This document shows, piece by piece, positions 28,462-38,457 of a stretch of 64,000 nt of DNA. The stretch comes from Acinetobacter sp. ANC 3903 (GTDB lineage Bacteria > Pseudomonadota > Gammaproteobacteria > Pseudomonadales > Moraxellaceae): assembly GCF_002135315.1 (NCBI RefSeq), contig NZ_NEGA01000011.1, forward strand, positions 1-64,000, read 5' to 3'. Numbering within the stretch: position 1 is the first letter of the stretch; each line of letters starts with the position of its first letter. Below the pieces are notes generated by a model that saw only the letters and a program-made list of their open reading frames with translations, had not been told where the DNA came from and made no database searches. A program made the position numbers and the translations under genes.

Positions 28462-28895
28462 TCGTCATCTGGTATCTAAAAAACACCGAGGCATTTTATC
28501 AAATTCCAGCTCAATCCGATAATCTATATCTTTCGCATCCGTCAGCAGCTGTGACAAAGATAAAAAAAGAGGCTTTCGCCACTACTGTCGCATAATTTGA
28601 ATTTTATTTTAGTACTGTATCAGCCTGATGATTTGTTATCTTTAAATATTTGATATTTATATTTTTCACAGCCTTGTCTTTTCTTTAAAAGTTTAAATGG
28701 CTTTGGGTAGGCTAAACCCTACTTTTGACAGACCAAAAGTAGGCAAAAGTCTTTATTCCGCATACACGACATCCTGTCGTGATGCGGAATGTGTGGCATC
28801 CCTGCCACACTCGCGAATCTGACACGTGAACTTCAACTATGGGACAGCAGTGAGGCTTTCGCCCCTTTTTTGAATCTTGAATTAGCCGTAAAGCC
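28462..28895. other. Intergenic region tcdA-orn containing a block of three hairpins
   Basis: These 434 bases have no supportable gene. The left half is A/T-rich and probably carries the tcdA promoter. The right half (28718-28810) is a dense block of three consecutive hairpins, described separately. The last 80 bases before the orn stop show nothing clear. Confidence 0.6.
28718..28810. repeat. Three tandem hairpins, probable intergenic repeat element or structured RNA
   Basis: Hairpin 1 (28718-28743) is CCTACTTTTG-ACAGAC-CAAAAGTAGG, a perfect 10-bp stem. Hairpin 2 (28755-28790) pairs ATTCCGCAT with ATGCGGAAT and CACGAC with GTCGTG, 15 bp with one bulged A. Hairpin 3 (28791-28810) is GTGTGGCA-TCCC-TGCCACAC, perfect. 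None has a T-tract. I believe similar blocks recur in Acinetobacter intergenic DNA, but there is no second copy in this window. Confidence 0.65.
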
Positions 28896-29450
28896 TTATT
28901 TATTCATGATAAAGAAATACTCGCGATAATATTTGAGTTCAACAATCGAATCACGAATATCATCCATAGCCAAATGTGAGGCATTCTTTTTCAGACCGCT
29001 CATAATTTCTGGACGCCAGCGTTTCGCCAGCTCTTTGACTGAAGATACGTCAAGATTACGGTAATGGAAGTATTGTTCCATTTCCGGCATTAAACGGTGC
29101 AAGAAACGACGGTCTTGGCAAATCGAGTTACCGCACATCGGTGATGATTTTGGATTGACCCATTTTTTCAAAAATTCCAGCGTCTGCTGTTCTGCATCCT
29201 GAGCGGTCAATTTACTGCGACGAACCCGTTCAATCAGACCCGATTGACCATGCTGACGGGTATTCCATTCATCCATCGCATTGAGCACGCGATCTGATTG
29301 ATGAACAGCCAGCACCGGCCCTTCCGCCAGAATATTCAGGTTATCGTCCGTCACAATAGTTGCAACTTCAATAATTTGATCGTTATCTGTATCCAGACCT
29401 GTCATTTCAAGGTCAATCCAAATCAGGCGGGTATCAGGGGTGCTGCTCAT
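28896..29450 (-). CDS. orn: Oligoribonuclease
   Basis: Orn is a DEDDh 3'-5' exoribonuclease that degrades di- to pentaribonucleotides, including pGpG from cyclic-di-GMP turnover. Motif [11 protein letters not shown] is at about 11-20 (D13, E15) and the remaining acidic motifs follow (TVAT-type and C-terminal [11 protein letters not shown]). Length 184 (E. coli 181). Divergent from rsgA, as in E. coli. It would finish the pathway begun by the EAL phosphodiesterase encoded at 38458-40527. Confidence 0.96.
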   Translation of the reverse strand: MSSTPDTRLIWIDLEMTGLDTDNDQIIEVATIVTDDNLNILAEGPVLAVHQSDRVLNAMDEWNTRQHGQSGLIERVRRSKLTAQDAEQQTLEFLKKWVNPKSSPMCGNSICQDRRFLHRLMPEMEQYFHYRNLDVSSVKELAKRWRPEIMSGLKKNASHLAMDDIRDSIVELKYYREYFFIMNK

Positions 29451-29575
29451 AAATGTGCAATCTTATTAGGCTTAAAAACAGCTATAGTAGCAAATTTATT
29501 GCAACTTGGCTGTAACTCCTACCCTGCTTCATGCTATTTTTGCCTTACTTAATTCATGGTTTTTTTAGGATATGA

Positions 29576-30634
29576 ATGGCTTTAATTCGTAAACGTCGTT
29601 TAACTGAACAGCAGCAACGTCGCATTCAGAAACAACATCAAACACGTCAAGAAGAACTCGACACTTCAAGTGACCTAGAAGGCTTAGTGGTTCAACATTA
29701 TGGCCGTCAACTTGAAGTGCAAGCCCTCTCAGCGCCCGAAACCCATCCCACCAAACCTATCGTTGCAACAGGTGAACCCGACCCGTTCTGGAAACCGATT
29801 GAAATCGGCAGTGTATGGCGATGTCATACCCGAACCAATCTGGAAGCACTGGTCACAGGTGACCGGGTCAAATGGCAGGCCGATCCAAATACCGGACTCG
29901 GCATTATTACCGCCATTCATCCTCGCCAGTCGCTACTGACCCGCCCTGACCGTTATCACAAGGTTAAACCGGTGGCTGCCAATGTCAGCCTGATCGTGAT
30001 TGTGTTTGCTTCCTTTCCGGAAGTCGCTCCCAGCTTAATCGACCGTTACCTTGTGGCCTGTGCCGATGCCGATATTCCGGCTCTATTGGTACTAAATAAA
30101 GCAGATTTAATTCAGGAAAATGATCCGATTTTGACCCTGATGCAAGAATATCAAGCTTTAGGCTATGAAGTGATTCAAACTCAATCTGATGGTGATTTAA
30201 CTGAACTGGCGAAACGTTTGGCTGGTGAAACTGTTGCCTTTGTAGGCCAGTCTGGAGTCGGAAAAAGCTCACTGATTAATGCCATGGTTCCTGATGCAGC
30301 ACAAAAAACCAATGTAATTTCGGAAAACTCGGCGCTGGGTCAACACACCACCACCTCTACACGTTTAATTGCCTTTGGTGAAGGTGCAGCACTGATTGAC
30401 TCTCCGGGAATTCGTGAATTTGGCTTATGGCATTTAAACCTGGACAAGGTTCAACACGGTTTTCCTGAAATTGAAAATCTGCTGGGACATTGCCAGTTCC
30501 GTAACTGTACCCATAAGCATGAAAAACAGTGTGCTTTACGTCAAGCCGCCGCAAGCGGTGAAATTTTGCAACGCCGTTTGGACAGTTATTTGCGTTTAAT
30601 TGATGAAATTACAGAAGCACAGCAAAAAAATTAA
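29576..30634 (+). CDS. rsgA: Small ribosomal subunit biogenesis GTPase RsgA
   Basis: RsgA is a circularly permuted GTPase acting in late 30S maturation. The order of motifs shows the permutation: an OB fold first, then G4 LNKAD (about 178-182), then G1 GQSGVGKSS (about 224-232), then the zinc module CQFRNCTHKHEKQC (about 303-316). Length 352 (E. coli 350). Start MALIRKRRLTEQQQRR fits the basic N-terminal tail of the family. Confidence 0.96.
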   Translation: MALIRKRRLTEQQQRRIQKQHQTRQEELDTSSDLEGLVVQHYGRQLEVQALSAPETHPTKPIVATGEPDPFWKPIEIGSVWRCHTRTNLEALVTGDRVKWQADPNTGLGIITAIHPRQSLLTRPDRYHKVKPVAANVSLIVIVFASFPEVAPSLIDRYLVACADADIPALLVLNKADLIQENDPILTLMQEYQALGYEVIQTQSDGDLTELAKRLAGETVAFVGQSGVGKSSLINAMVPDAAQKTNVISENSALGQHTTTSTRLIAFGEGAALIDSPGIREFGLWHLNLDKVQHGFPEIENLLGHCQFRNCTHKHEKQCALRQAAASGEILQRRLDSYLRLIDEITEAQQKN

Positions 30635-30728
30635 TTTTTCTTAACCCTTAGCACTTGAAGCGGTGATTTTGATCGCCATATTTATAGGCTATACTCTACG
30701 CAATTTTGAAATTGTAATTAGGTGACTT

Positions 30729-31136
30729 GTGGAACGTTGGTTCGAATTTATGGGGAATCACCCCTTCTTGTTTGGAACACTCGGGGTGTTGATTGTTTTG
30801 TTCTTCATTTTAGAAGGACAACGCAATGGTCGTAAAATTTCACCACAATCTTTAGGTATTTTAGTGAAAGCTAAAAATGCCATGCTGATTGATTTACGTG
30901 ATGCAAAAGATTTCCGTGAAGGTCATATCAGCGGCAGCCGTAATATTCCATATAGCCAGATTACAAGCCATGTTGAAGAGTTAAAATCTGCGGATCGACC
31001 ACTAGTGTTCATTTGTAACCTGGGTCAAATTGCAGGTACCGCTTTACAGCAAGTGGGTCATGCCGACAGCTACCGTCTAGACGGTGGAATTAACAACTGG
31101 AAAGTGCAAGGCTTACCGCTGATTAAAAGCAAATAA
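30729..31136 (+). CDS. yibN: Membrane-anchored rhodanese-like protein (YibN family)
   Basis: A 135-residue protein with one N-terminal membrane helix (about 12-28) and a rhodanese domain carrying a candidate sulfur-accepting cysteine, C96, in FICNLGQIAG. The start is GTG. It is the first gene of yibN-grxC-secB, the order also found in E. coli, with 18 and 38 bp gaps. The substrate of YibN is unknown. Confidence 0.88.
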   Translation: MERWFEFMGNHPFLFGTLGVLIVLFFILEGQRNGRKISPQSLGILVKAKNAMLIDLRDAKDFREGHISGSRNIPYSQITSHVEELKSADRPLVFICNLGQIAGTALQQVGHADSYRLDGGINNWKVQGLPLIKSK

Positions 31137-31154
31137 TACGCTTGGAGATTTTGA

Positions 31155-31409
31155 ATGGCTGAAGTAACAATTTACTCAACTACTGTATGCCCTTACTGCG
31201 TTCGCGCGAAACAACTTCTTGAGCGTAAAGGCGTTGCATATAAAGAAATTAATTTATCTAACGAAGCGCCTGAAGTACGTGTTGAACTGATGCAACGCAC
31301 CAATCACCGTACTGTTCCACAAATTTTTATTAACGACCAATTCATCGGTGGTTTTGATCAACTTTATGCTTTAGAGCGTGAAGGAAAACTCAACGAATTA
31401 TTGGCTTAA
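31155..31409 (+). CDS. grxC: Glutaredoxin 3
   Basis: An 84-residue dithiol glutaredoxin with active site CPYC (C12, C15) and glutathione-binding elements RTVPQIFIND and GGFDQLYAL. It reduces disulfides and glutathionylated proteins using glutathione. Second gene of the yibN-grxC-secB set. Confidence 0.95.
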   Translation: MAEVTIYSTTVCPYCVRAKQLLERKGVAYKEINLSNEAPEVRVELMQRTNHRTVPQIFINDQFIGGFDQLYALEREGKLNELLA

Positions 31410-31447
31410 CACTTTTATTAAGTCACCCTCATATTAAGGATTAAAAA

Positions 31448-31903
31448 ATGAGTGAACAACAAGCTCAACCGCAATTAGCACTTGAACGTATTTATACTAA
31501 AGATATTTCTTTTGAAGTACCTGGGGCTCAAGTATTTACCAAAGAATGGCAGCCTGAATTAAACATCAATCTGTCTTCTTCTGCAGAAAAAATTGATGCA
31601 ACCCATTATGAAGTTGCATTACAAGTTGTTGTTCAAGCGAACAACGCGGGTGAAACAGCATTCATCGTTGATGTAACCCAATCAGGAATTTTCTTGGTTG
31701 ATAGCGTTGAAGAAGAACGTCTTCCATATATTCTTGGTGCATATTGCCCAAATATCCTGTTCCCATTCTTACGCGAAGCTGTAAATGATATGGTAACGAA
31801 AGGAAGCTTCCCACAATTGCTTCTTACGCCAATTAACTTCGATGCCGAATTCGAAGCGAATATGCAACGTGCTCAAGCCGCTGCTGCTGAAGGTCAAGCT
31901 TAA
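31448..31903 (+). CDS. secB: Protein-export chaperone SecB
   Basis: SecB keeps exported proteins unfolded and delivers them to SecA. The 151 residues (E. coli 155) have the family core: [20 protein letters not shown] near the N-terminus and [20 protein letters not shown] around 97-116. Last gene of yibN-grxC-secB, closed by a strong terminator at 31918. Confidence 0.96.
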   Translation: MSEQQAQPQLALERIYTKDISFEVPGAQVFTKEWQPELNINLSSSAEKIDATHYEVALQVVVQANNAGETAFIVDVTQSGIFLVDSVEEERLPYILGAYCPNILFPFLREAVNDMVTKGSFPQLLLTPINFDAEFEANMQRAQAAAAEGQA

Positions 31904-31917
31904 GCAAGCTGTAGACT

Positions 31918-31955
31918 GCAATAAAAAAGACCGCTTTTGCGGTCTTTTTTATTGC
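31918..31955. terminator. secB terminator, symmetric
   Basis: A 17-bp perfect stem (31918-31934 / 31939-31955) with a T4 loop; core AGACCGC / GCGGTCT flanked by A6 and T6 runs. It lies before the convergent fabI and may serve both strands. Confidence 0.92.
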
Positions 31956-31959
31956 CATA

Positions 31960-32043
31960 TTTCCCCTTCTCCCAAAGGGAGAAGGTCGGGATGAGGGAGA
32001 AAAAGTAATCCCTCACCCTAGCCCTCTCCCACGGGGAGAGGGA
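31960..32043. repeat. BIME-like repeat, family B, copy 2
   Basis: Left module CCCCTTCTCCCAAAGGGAGAAGG followed by TCGGGATGAGGG; right module CCCTCACCCTAGCCCTCTCCC-ACG-GGGAGAGGGAACT. The same pair of modules, in looser form, is found at 14064-14240. It sits between the secB terminator and the fabI stop. Confidence 0.75.
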
Positions 32044-32054
32044 ACTGAAAATGA

Positions 32055-32861
32055 TTATTCCGCATCCATCATCAAATCTGCACTCATACCGACTGTATTG
32101 AAGCCAGCATCGACATACATGATTTCACCAGTAATACCATTTGCCCAAGGCGAGCATAGGAATAATGCAGCATTACCGACATCTTCAATGGTCACGTTAC
32201 GTTTCAGTGGCGCAACTTTTTCATTCAGGTCTAACATCTTACGGAAAGACTTGATGCCTGAAGCTGCAAGAGTACGAATTGGACCTGCTGAAATCGCATT
32301 CACGCGAATGCCTTCGCTACCCAAGCTAGATGCCAAATAACGTACACCCGCTTCCAACGATGCCTTCGCCATACCCATCACATTGTAGTTTGGCATCACA
32401 CGTTCAGAACCTTGGTAAGTCAAAGTCAGCAAGCAACCTTGGCGAACTTTTAACAAAGGTTTTGCAGCACGTGCCATCGCAACAAAGCTATAAGCACTGA
32501 TGTCATGCGCAATATTAAAGCCTTCACGGTCAGTAATATCGGTAAAGTCGCCATCTAAAGTATGGGCTGGTGCAAAACCAATTGAATGCACCACGCCATC
32601 CAGACCATCCCAATGTTTTGCCAATTCTGCAAAAGCCTGGTCAATTTCAGCATCTACAGCCACGTCACAAGGGAAAACCAGAGTTGAACCGAATTGTTCA
32701 GCAAAGTCATCAACACGTTTTTTTAATTTTTCATTCGGATAGGTAAATGCCAGTTCCGCACCTTCACGGTGTAGGGCTTGAGCAATACCAAATGCAATGG
32801 ATAACTTACTTGCAATACCCGCGATGAGAAAACGCTTACCCGCCAATAGTCCTTGTGCCAT
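32055..32861 (-). CDS. fabI: Enoyl-[acyl-carrier-protein] reductase (NADH), FabI
   Basis: FabI reduces the enoyl-ACP double bond in the last step of each fatty-acid elongation cycle and is the target of triclosan. The short-chain dehydrogenase features are visible: an N-terminal FabI-type dinucleotide site ([13 protein letters not shown]) and catalytic Y159 and K166 (YNVMGMAK). I start it at the ATG at 32861 ([11 protein letters not shown]), five codons inside a TTG-initiated frame, because GTGAG precedes it and the fold begins there; that gives 268 residues (E. coli 262). Confidence 0.95.
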   Translation of the reverse strand: MAQGLLAGKRFLIAGIASKLSIAFGIAQALHREGAELAFTYPNEKLKKRVDDFAEQFGSTLVFPCDVAVDAEIDQAFAELAKHWDGLDGVVHSIGFAPAHTLDGDFTDITDREGFNIAHDISAYSFVAMARAAKPLLKVRQGCLLTLTYQGSERVMPNYNVMGMAKASLEAGVRYLASSLGSEGIRVNAISAGPIRTLAASGIKSFRKMLDLNEKVAPLKRNVTIEDVGNAALFLCSPWANGITGEIMYVDAGFNTVGMSADLMMDAE

Positions 32862-32961
32862 GTGAATCTCACTCAAAATAATTTACAAGCATAATGCCAA
32901 GTCTGAAGCATTTGCGAAATTGCATAATGCGCCTTTTTTTAACATGTTGTGTAAAAATCAT

Positions 32962-32993
32962 AAAAAATGCTCCGCCATTGGGGGAGCATTTTT
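32962..32993 (-). terminator. Terminator of the Bax inhibitor-1 family gene
   Basis: Stem AAAAATGCTCC / GGAGCATTTTT with an 8-nt loop; on the minus strand it ends in a T-run. It lies 43 bp past the stop of the Bax inhibitor-like gene. Confidence 0.8.
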
Positions 32994-33035
32994 GAATTGA
33001 TCACGCTATTTAATTAGCTGTCATTGTTAAGCGGA

Positions 33036-33770
33036 TTAATCATCCCCTTGTAACAACCCTAGCAAGCGCAGGAATGAATAATACATCCACACCAAAGTCG
33101 CTAATAACGCAATACCACACAACCATTCCATAGCTTTCGGTGCATATTGTGCAGCGGCAGATTCAATCAGGTCAAAATCGAGAATCAAGTTTAGGGAAGC
33201 AATTACCGCAACAAAAGCGGCAAAGCCAATTCCGAGCCAGTTGCTTTCAAAAAGATAAGGAATACTAGAACTAAAAGCCAAACTCATCACCATTTGCACC
33301 ACAAATACCATGGCAATAGCAATAGAAGCTGACATCACCACAGCTTTAAATTTTTCTGTGGCACGAATAATTTGAAAACGGTATAGCCCAAACATCACCA
33401 AGGTGGTGATAAAGGTCGCAAGCAAGGCCTGCAAAGGTACTCCAGGAAATTTCAGCTGAAACAATACCGAAATCCCGCCTAAAAATGCACCTTCAAACAG
33501 CGCATAAGGAATGGCCAATACCGGTGCAGTATTCGGTTTAAAGGTGGTGATGAGTGCTAGGATAAATCCGCCAATTGCCCCCACGATTGCAGCGGAATAG
33601 GCAATGGAGATATTCAGGGTCAAGAAGCTATATAAAAATAACGATAAACCGACTACAGCAGCAATCACGGTTAATAACACCGACTTTTGGATAGCGCCTT
33701 GCACCGTCATGGTCTGGTTAAAATCACTCTGGGTTTCTACCCGAGTTAAAATAGGATTATTACTTTGCAT
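33036..33770 (-). CDS. Bax inhibitor-1/YccA family membrane protein
   Basis: A 244-residue integral membrane protein with a polar N-terminus (about 1-28) and seven hydrophobic helices. The spacing and short loops are those of the Bax inhibitor-1 family, and the acidic pair in the last helices (NLILDFDLIESAAA) matches the conserved aspartates of that fold. Bacterial relatives have been studied as pH-sensitive calcium-leak channels or FtsH modulators; which applies here is unknown. Confidence 0.78.
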   Translation of the reverse strand: MQSNNPILTRVETQSDFNQTMTVQGAIQKSVLLTVIAAVVGLSLFLYSFLTLNISIAYSAAIVGAIGGFILALITTFKPNTAPVLAIPYALFEGAFLGGISVLFQLKFPGVPLQALLATFITTLVMFGLYRFQIIRATEKFKAVVMSASIAIAMVFVVQMVMSLAFSSSIPYLFESNWLGIGFAAFVAVIASLNLILDFDLIESAAAQYAPKAMEWLCGIALLATLVWMYYSFLRLLGLLQGDD

Positions 33771-33944
33771 AATTCACTCATTATTGTCGTTTAATTTTTA
33801 AAGGAGTATAGACAGCATTTAAGAACAGAAAATGAATCTTTGCAACATTGCATAAAATATCGGTCATATAGCACGACCGACTCTAGGCAAATCATGCAGT
33901 TAAAAACCAATATTGAGCGATAAAAGCTGGTTTTACAATATTTT

Positions 33945-34766
33945 TTAAGATGTCAGCCTTAAGGCATCTAAGGAGTTTTGCCAAAGCCGGGTCGCAAGCA
34001 TGGCCTGATCCAGATTTAGCGATTGTGCCAACCCATCCAGCACATAAGGTAAATTGACTGGCGTATTGCGGGTGCGATGTTCGGTTGAGCTTTGACAACA
34101 TAAAGGTGTCATATCTGGACAATCGGTTTCCAAGACCAGATGTTCAGCACCAATGGCCTGAACCACGGCATGTAATTTTTTAGCATTGGGATTGGTAATT
34201 TGCCCGGTCACCCCAATTTTAAAACCCAGTTTAATAAAGGCCTTGGCTTCCTCTATCCCGCCACTAAAAGCATGCGCAATCCCACCCAAGCTAAATTGCT
34301 GCTGTTTTAATATCGCCAGTGTTTCCGCATGCGATTTTCGGATATGCAATAACACCGGTTTATCAAACTGTTGCGCCAATTCCAGTTGTGCTGAGAAAAA
34401 ATCTTGTTGTTTTTGAAACATGTCTGGCTGCTTGTGTTGTGCTAAAAAGGTATCTAAACCAATTTCCCCCACTGCGACACAATCTACAGTTTTTAAAAGT
34501 TGTTCCAGATCGGCCAGATGTGATGTTTGATGCTGTTCAATATAAAAGGGATGCAATCCCGGAGCTAAATAGCTTTGCGGAGCATCGGCTAATTGATTTA
34601 AGAACTGGTGACTTTGCAATAAATCCTGAAACCGAGACTGGATAAAACCAATCAAAACCAGGCGTTCCACCCCCACTGCTTTGGCCGCATGTGCCAGTTG
34701 TTCCCGATCAGCATCGAAATCGGGAACATCAAAATGGGTGTGGGTATCAAACAGTGAACAAGACAT
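33945..34766 (-). CDS. TatD family metal-dependent hydrolase
   Basis: A 273-residue TIM-barrel hydrolase with the TatD metal ligands: H9 and H11 in DTHTHFD, the glutamate in VGEIGLD, the histidine in LLHIRKSH and the aspartate in LETDCPDM. Characterised relatives are 3'-5' DNases or RNases. Its ATG shares one base with the stop of the lipoprotein gene upstream (TAATG), so translation should be coupled to it; this is an unusual neighbour for tatD. Confidence 0.88.
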   Translation of the reverse strand: MSCSLFDTHTHFDVPDFDADREQLAHAAKAVGVERLVLIGFIQSRFQDLLQSHQFLNQLADAPQSYLAPGLHPFYIEQHQTSHLADLEQLLKTVDCVAVGEIGLDTFLAQHKQPDMFQKQQDFFSAQLELAQQFDKPVLLHIRKSHAETLAILKQQQFSLGGIAHAFSGGIEEAKAFIKLGFKIGVTGQITNPNAKKLHAVVQAIGAEHLVLETDCPDMTPLCCQSSTEHRTRNTPVNLPYVLDGLAQSLNLDQAMLATRLWQNSLDALRLTS

Positions 34767-35758
34767 TAAGATTGGACTTTAGTGTCACTGGCTGCACTGG
34801 CAGCTGCTTGATTTTTTACTTCAGGCTGAGGCAAATAGGCTTTCTTCAGTACCGTTTGCAGCTGGTCATAAGGAATGGTTAAACGTGGCAATCCCACCAC
34901 ATAAGGTCCAATTTCATATTCGCCATATTGCAAAATCAAGCCTTGAGTCGATAAATAGAAATTATCCGACAAGGTAAATTTCCATGCCTGTTCGTATTCA
35001 TCGACACTGTTTGCCAGCTTGGACTCAATCACCCAGCTTTTAAATACTTCGTGAGCTTTCTGTTCCAGTACAGCTTTCTGGTTTGGCGCCAAAATATCAT
35101 CCAGTTTGACGAGTTTTTTCTTCTTCAGGTCAAAATTATAATAGTGCTGTGAAGATGAACCATGTGCCCCGCCCAGATAGCTGCTCGAATTTAGCACTAC
35201 GGTTGCCAAAGGCTGTCCGGCATTGAGAATCTTCGGTTTAATCATCAGACTAATCTGATGATTGGCACTTAAGGCCTTCAGCTCTTTATCCAGCGATAAA
35301 AATGTATCCAGATAAGGTGCCACCTGTTTTTCCAGTTTTTGTTTCGGTGTTTCAATAGTTGCCGATGCCGCTGGTTCATCTGCCTGAGCTGGATTTGAAT
35401 CTTTCGAATTTCCGCTCGCAGTGGTCGCATGCTGGTTTGCATTCAACGATTTCGGCGAAATATCTACAGTATGATCCAGCTGTTTTAAAATCTGCTGATC
35501 GATAAATTCATCAATAAAAGTCTGGTTAGTGGAAAGACGCTCGATGCTTATTTCAGGACAGCTATTCCCATCACATTCAGGCAAATTTAAAGTCAACTTT
35601 TCCGTGTCACCTGCCAATTTTAAAACTTCCGGTTGAGCAGCTTGCGATTGAGCCGGCTTGTCCTCTTTAGGCTCAGCTTGTTTAGGTTGGCATGCCGTTA
35701 ATGCAATTGCTGTAGCAACAAGGCTTAGGGTAAATATTGTTTTATTTTTTAGCATCAT
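34766..35758 (-). CDS. Lipoprotein with DUF3298/RsiV-like domain
   Basis: A 330-residue lipoprotein: signal peptide with lipobox LTAC (C23), then a low-complexity Q/A/P-rich segment, a cysteine pair in LPECDGNSC, another A/S/T-rich linker (about 105-135) and a DUF3298-like domain (about 140-310) with SYLGGAHGSSSQHYYNFD, as found in RsiV-type periplasmic proteins. Related to the lipoprotein encoded just upstream. Some DUF3298 relatives (RsiV) bind lysozyme, but no lysozyme-binding claim can be made here. Ends in the tatD start codon. Confidence 0.75.
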   Translation of the reverse strand: MMLKNKTIFTLSLVATAIALTACQPKQAEPKEDKPAQSQAAQPEVLKLAGDTEKLTLNLPECDGNSCPEISIERLSTNQTFIDEFIDQQILKQLDHTVDISPKSLNANQHATTASGNSKDSNPAQADEPAASATIETPKQKLEKQVAPYLDTFLSLDKELKALSANHQISLMIKPKILNAGQPLATVVLNSSSYLGGAHGSSSQHYYNFDLKKKKLVKLDDILAPNQKAVLEQKAHEVFKSWVIESKLANSVDEYEQAWKFTLSDNFYLSTQGLILQYGEYEIGPYVVGLPRLTIPYDQLQTVLKKAYLPQPEVKNQAAASAASDTKVQS

Positions 35759-35821
35759 CTGACCTATAACTTGAATCTGGTAAATGGACGTTCACTCGAT
35801 GTCTGTATGGATTACGGCTTA

Positions 35822-36646
35822 CTAAAACATATGCTGATAAGCCTCAGCTTTCAATATCTGCTTGGTTTGTTCTTTGGTCAAATAAATATCCAGCTGAGCG
35901 CCATCTTTAACAATTTCATGGGTGCGATAATGCAAACCAACACCTTCCTGATCAAAGAACCAGTCTGCCTGTCCCCAATACAGCTTTTTCGGGGCTTTTT
36001 GTTTTACTTCAGCCTTTTGCTGTTTTAACCATTTTTGATAAGCCTGTTGCACAATGTCATTCATGACCTTTTGCTGCTTGGGCTCCAGAATATCCAGTAA
36101 AGTCACTGCTTTCTGTGTTTTACGATCAGCCACAAAGAAATAATAGCGTTCTTTCACTTTTACTTCTTCTTGTTTTGTATCCACTCCTAGCTGCATCAAT
36201 ACATACTGATTACGCTGATAGGCAATACGGGTATACATTGCCAGTTCATAGGGCTTATTTTTGGAAAATTCGGCTTGCCAGGCATCAGACTTTTTCACAT
36301 AGACATTAATGGCCTGTTGCAAGCTCATATCCTGCTTTAGACCAATTTGATCTTGAATGACCTTGGCCTGGCTCTTGGCAATCCAGTCATTTAACCAGGC
36401 ATCTTCGGTATGGACTGTTTGAATATTCAGGTCAATACAATTCTTGGTTTCACAAAAAGGCAAGGCAATTTTTGCCTCTTGCTCCTGAATATTTAAATAT
36501 GGCAACACCTCGGCCTGCTCTGTTTTAAAGACCGATGTAGGCGACTGTTCCTGCTCTTGTTGTTTCGATTCTTGTTTTGAAGCATCACAGGCACTGAGCA
36601 TCAGAGCAATGGCGATTATGGATGCAGCCCTTATTTTCCCGTTCAT
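35822..36646 (-). CDS. Lipoprotein, paralogue of the downstream DUF3298-like lipoprotein
   Basis: A 274-residue lipoprotein from the ATG at 36646 (MNGKIRAASII); the frame has an alternative start three codons earlier. The lipobox is LSAC. It shares with its neighbour an LPxCxxxxC cysteine pair (LPFCETKNC), the ordering of secondary structure and an LLDILEPKQQKVMNDIV segment matching KLDDILAPNQKAVLEQ, but lacks the GGAHG stretch. The two genes are 63 bp apart and followed by tatD. Function unknown; probably an ancient tandem duplication. Confidence 0.7.
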   Translation of the reverse strand: MNGKIRAASIIAIALMLSACDASKQESKQQEQEQSPTSVFKTEQAEVLPYLNIQEQEAKIALPFCETKNCIDLNIQTVHTEDAWLNDWIAKSQAKVIQDQIGLKQDMSLQQAINVYVKKSDAWQAEFSKNKPYELAMYTRIAYQRNQYVLMQLGVDTKQEEVKVKERYYFFVADRKTQKAVTLLDILEPKQQKVMNDIVQQAYQKWLKQQKAEVKQKAPKKLYWGQADWFFDQEGVGLHYRTHEIVKDGAQLDIYLTKEQTKQILKAEAYQHMF

Positions 36647-36697
36647 GCTGACCACTCTTTTTTCTCAAGTCATTCATTTATCTTAATGATTGTACCT

Positions 36698-36730
36698 AAT
36701 AAAACAGCTTCATAAAGAAGCTGTTTTATT
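36698..36730. terminator. prfC terminator, symmetric
   Basis: A 13-bp perfect stem AATAAAACAGCTT / AAGCTGTTTTATT with a 7-nt loop, 10 bp past the prfC stop on the minus strand. Confidence 0.85.
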
Positions 36731-36740
36731 TTTGCTTATT

Positions 36741-38333
36741 TTAGTGTTCGCGTGTGGCACGGAACTGGATATCTGGATAACGCTCTTGCATCAATTGCAA
36801 ATTCACACGACTTGGTGCCAGATAAGTCAAATGACCACCGCCATCTAGCGATAACTGATCATGCGCCTTTTTCTTGAATTCATTGAATTTCTTTTCATCA
36901 TCACATGAAACCCAACGCACGGTATTAATGTTCACAGGCTCGTATACACAATCAACTTTGTATTCTTCTTTCAAACGATACGCTACCACATCAAACTGTA
37001 GCACACCGACTGCCCCCACAATCAGATCATTGTTGATTTGTGGCATGAATACCTGAGTTGCACCTTCTTCTGAAAGTTCTTTTAAACCCTTTTGCAGCTG
37101 TTTAGATTTCAAAGGATCTTTCAAACGCACACGACGGAACATTTCCGGCGCGAAGTGTGGAATACCGGTGAAGTGCAAATTTTCACCTGAAGTAAAGGTA
37201 TCGCCAATCTGGATGGTGCCATGGTTGTGCAAACCAATGATATCCCCCGGCCAAGCTTCTTCAAGCTGTTCACGCTCACCCGCCAGGAAAGTCAAGGCAT
37301 CACTAATCCGTACATCTTTACCCAGACGGACATGATTCATTTTTAAGCCTTTTTCATACTTACCCGAACAGATACGCATGAATGCAATACGGTCACGGTG
37401 TTTTGGATCCATATTGGCCTGAATTTTGAAAACAAAACCGCTAAAGCCTTCTTCATTCGCCTCTACAGCACGTTCATGAGTAGGATGTGCTTTAGGTTTT
37501 GGTGCCCATTGAATAAAGGCATTTAACACATGATCGACTGCGAAGTTACCCAGTGCGGTACCGAATAGTACCGGTGTTTGACGGCCTGCCAGGAATTCTT
37601 CAGGGTCTAATGGATCATTGGCCATTTGCACCAGTTCCAGAGATTCTTCAAAGGCAGCAAAAGCCAGCTCACCGACTTTTTCACGCAAGTCTGGATAGTC
37701 ATAGCCATCACGAATTTCAATGTCGGTAATGGTTGAGCCAAAACCGGCTTTGTAAACGTAGAATTTTTCTTCGAGGATGTTATATACGCCAGCAAAATCA
37801 CGACCTGTCCCCAGTGGCCAGGTAATGGGTACACAGCGGATTTTCAAAACATTTTCAATTTCATCAAGCAATTCTAATGGTTCACGGATTTCACGGTCCA
37901 TTTTGTTGACGAAAGAGATAATCGGGGTGTCGCGCATACGACACACTTCCATTAATTTAATGGTTCGTTCTTCGACCCCTTTTGCACCGTCAATCACCAT
38001 CAATGCAGAGTCAACCGCAGTTAAAGTACGGTAAGTATCTTCAGAGAAATCTTCATGCCCCGGGGTGTCGAGCAAGTTGATGACATGATTTTTATAAGGG
38101 AACTGCATAACCGAAGTGGTAATGGAAATACCACGTTCTTTTTCCATTTCCATCCAGTCAGACGTTGCAGCACGATCTGACTTTCGGCTTTTGACCATCC
38201 CTGCAACCTGAATTGCCTTACCCCATAACAACAGTTTTTCTGTCATGGTGGTTTTACCAGCATCGGGGTGGGAAATAATCGCGAACGTCCGTCGCTGTGC
38301 GACCTGCGCCGCTAATTCGTCTTTAAAACTCAT
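36741..38333 (-). CDS. prfC: Peptide chain release factor 3
   Basis: RF3 is the translational GTPase that recycles RF1 and RF2 after peptide release. The 530 residues (E. coli 529) carry G1 [15 protein letters not shown] (about 21-35), switch and G3 [12 protein letters not shown], and G4 NKMD, followed by RF3-specific domains ending near [12 protein letters not shown]. Own terminator at 36698. Confidence 0.97.
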   Translation of the reverse strand: MSFKDELAAQVAQRRTFAIISHPDAGKTTMTEKLLLWGKAIQVAGMVKSRKSDRAATSDWMEMEKERGISITTSVMQFPYKNHVINLLDTPGHEDFSEDTYRTLTAVDSALMVIDGAKGVEERTIKLMEVCRMRDTPIISFVNKMDREIREPLELLDEIENVLKIRCVPITWPLGTGRDFAGVYNILEEKFYVYKAGFGSTITDIEIRDGYDYPDLREKVGELAFAAFEESLELVQMANDPLDPEEFLAGRQTPVLFGTALGNFAVDHVLNAFIQWAPKPKAHPTHERAVEANEEGFSGFVFKIQANMDPKHRDRIAFMRICSGKYEKGLKMNHVRLGKDVRISDALTFLAGEREQLEEAWPGDIIGLHNHGTIQIGDTFTSGENLHFTGIPHFAPEMFRRVRLKDPLKSKQLQKGLKELSEEGATQVFMPQINNDLIVGAVGVLQFDVVAYRLKEEYKVDCVYEPVNINTVRWVSCDDEKKFNEFKKKAHDQLSLDGGGHLTYLAPSRVNLQLMQERYPDIQFRATREH

Positions 38334-38457
38334 GAAAGATACCTACTGCAGAATGGCAGTGAAAAAGATCAGAACTGATCAATATAAAAAATTGGCCATA
38401 TTGTAGCAGATCATAAAACTTTTGAAATGAACTAAACTTGTTCGGTCCGCACCAATC

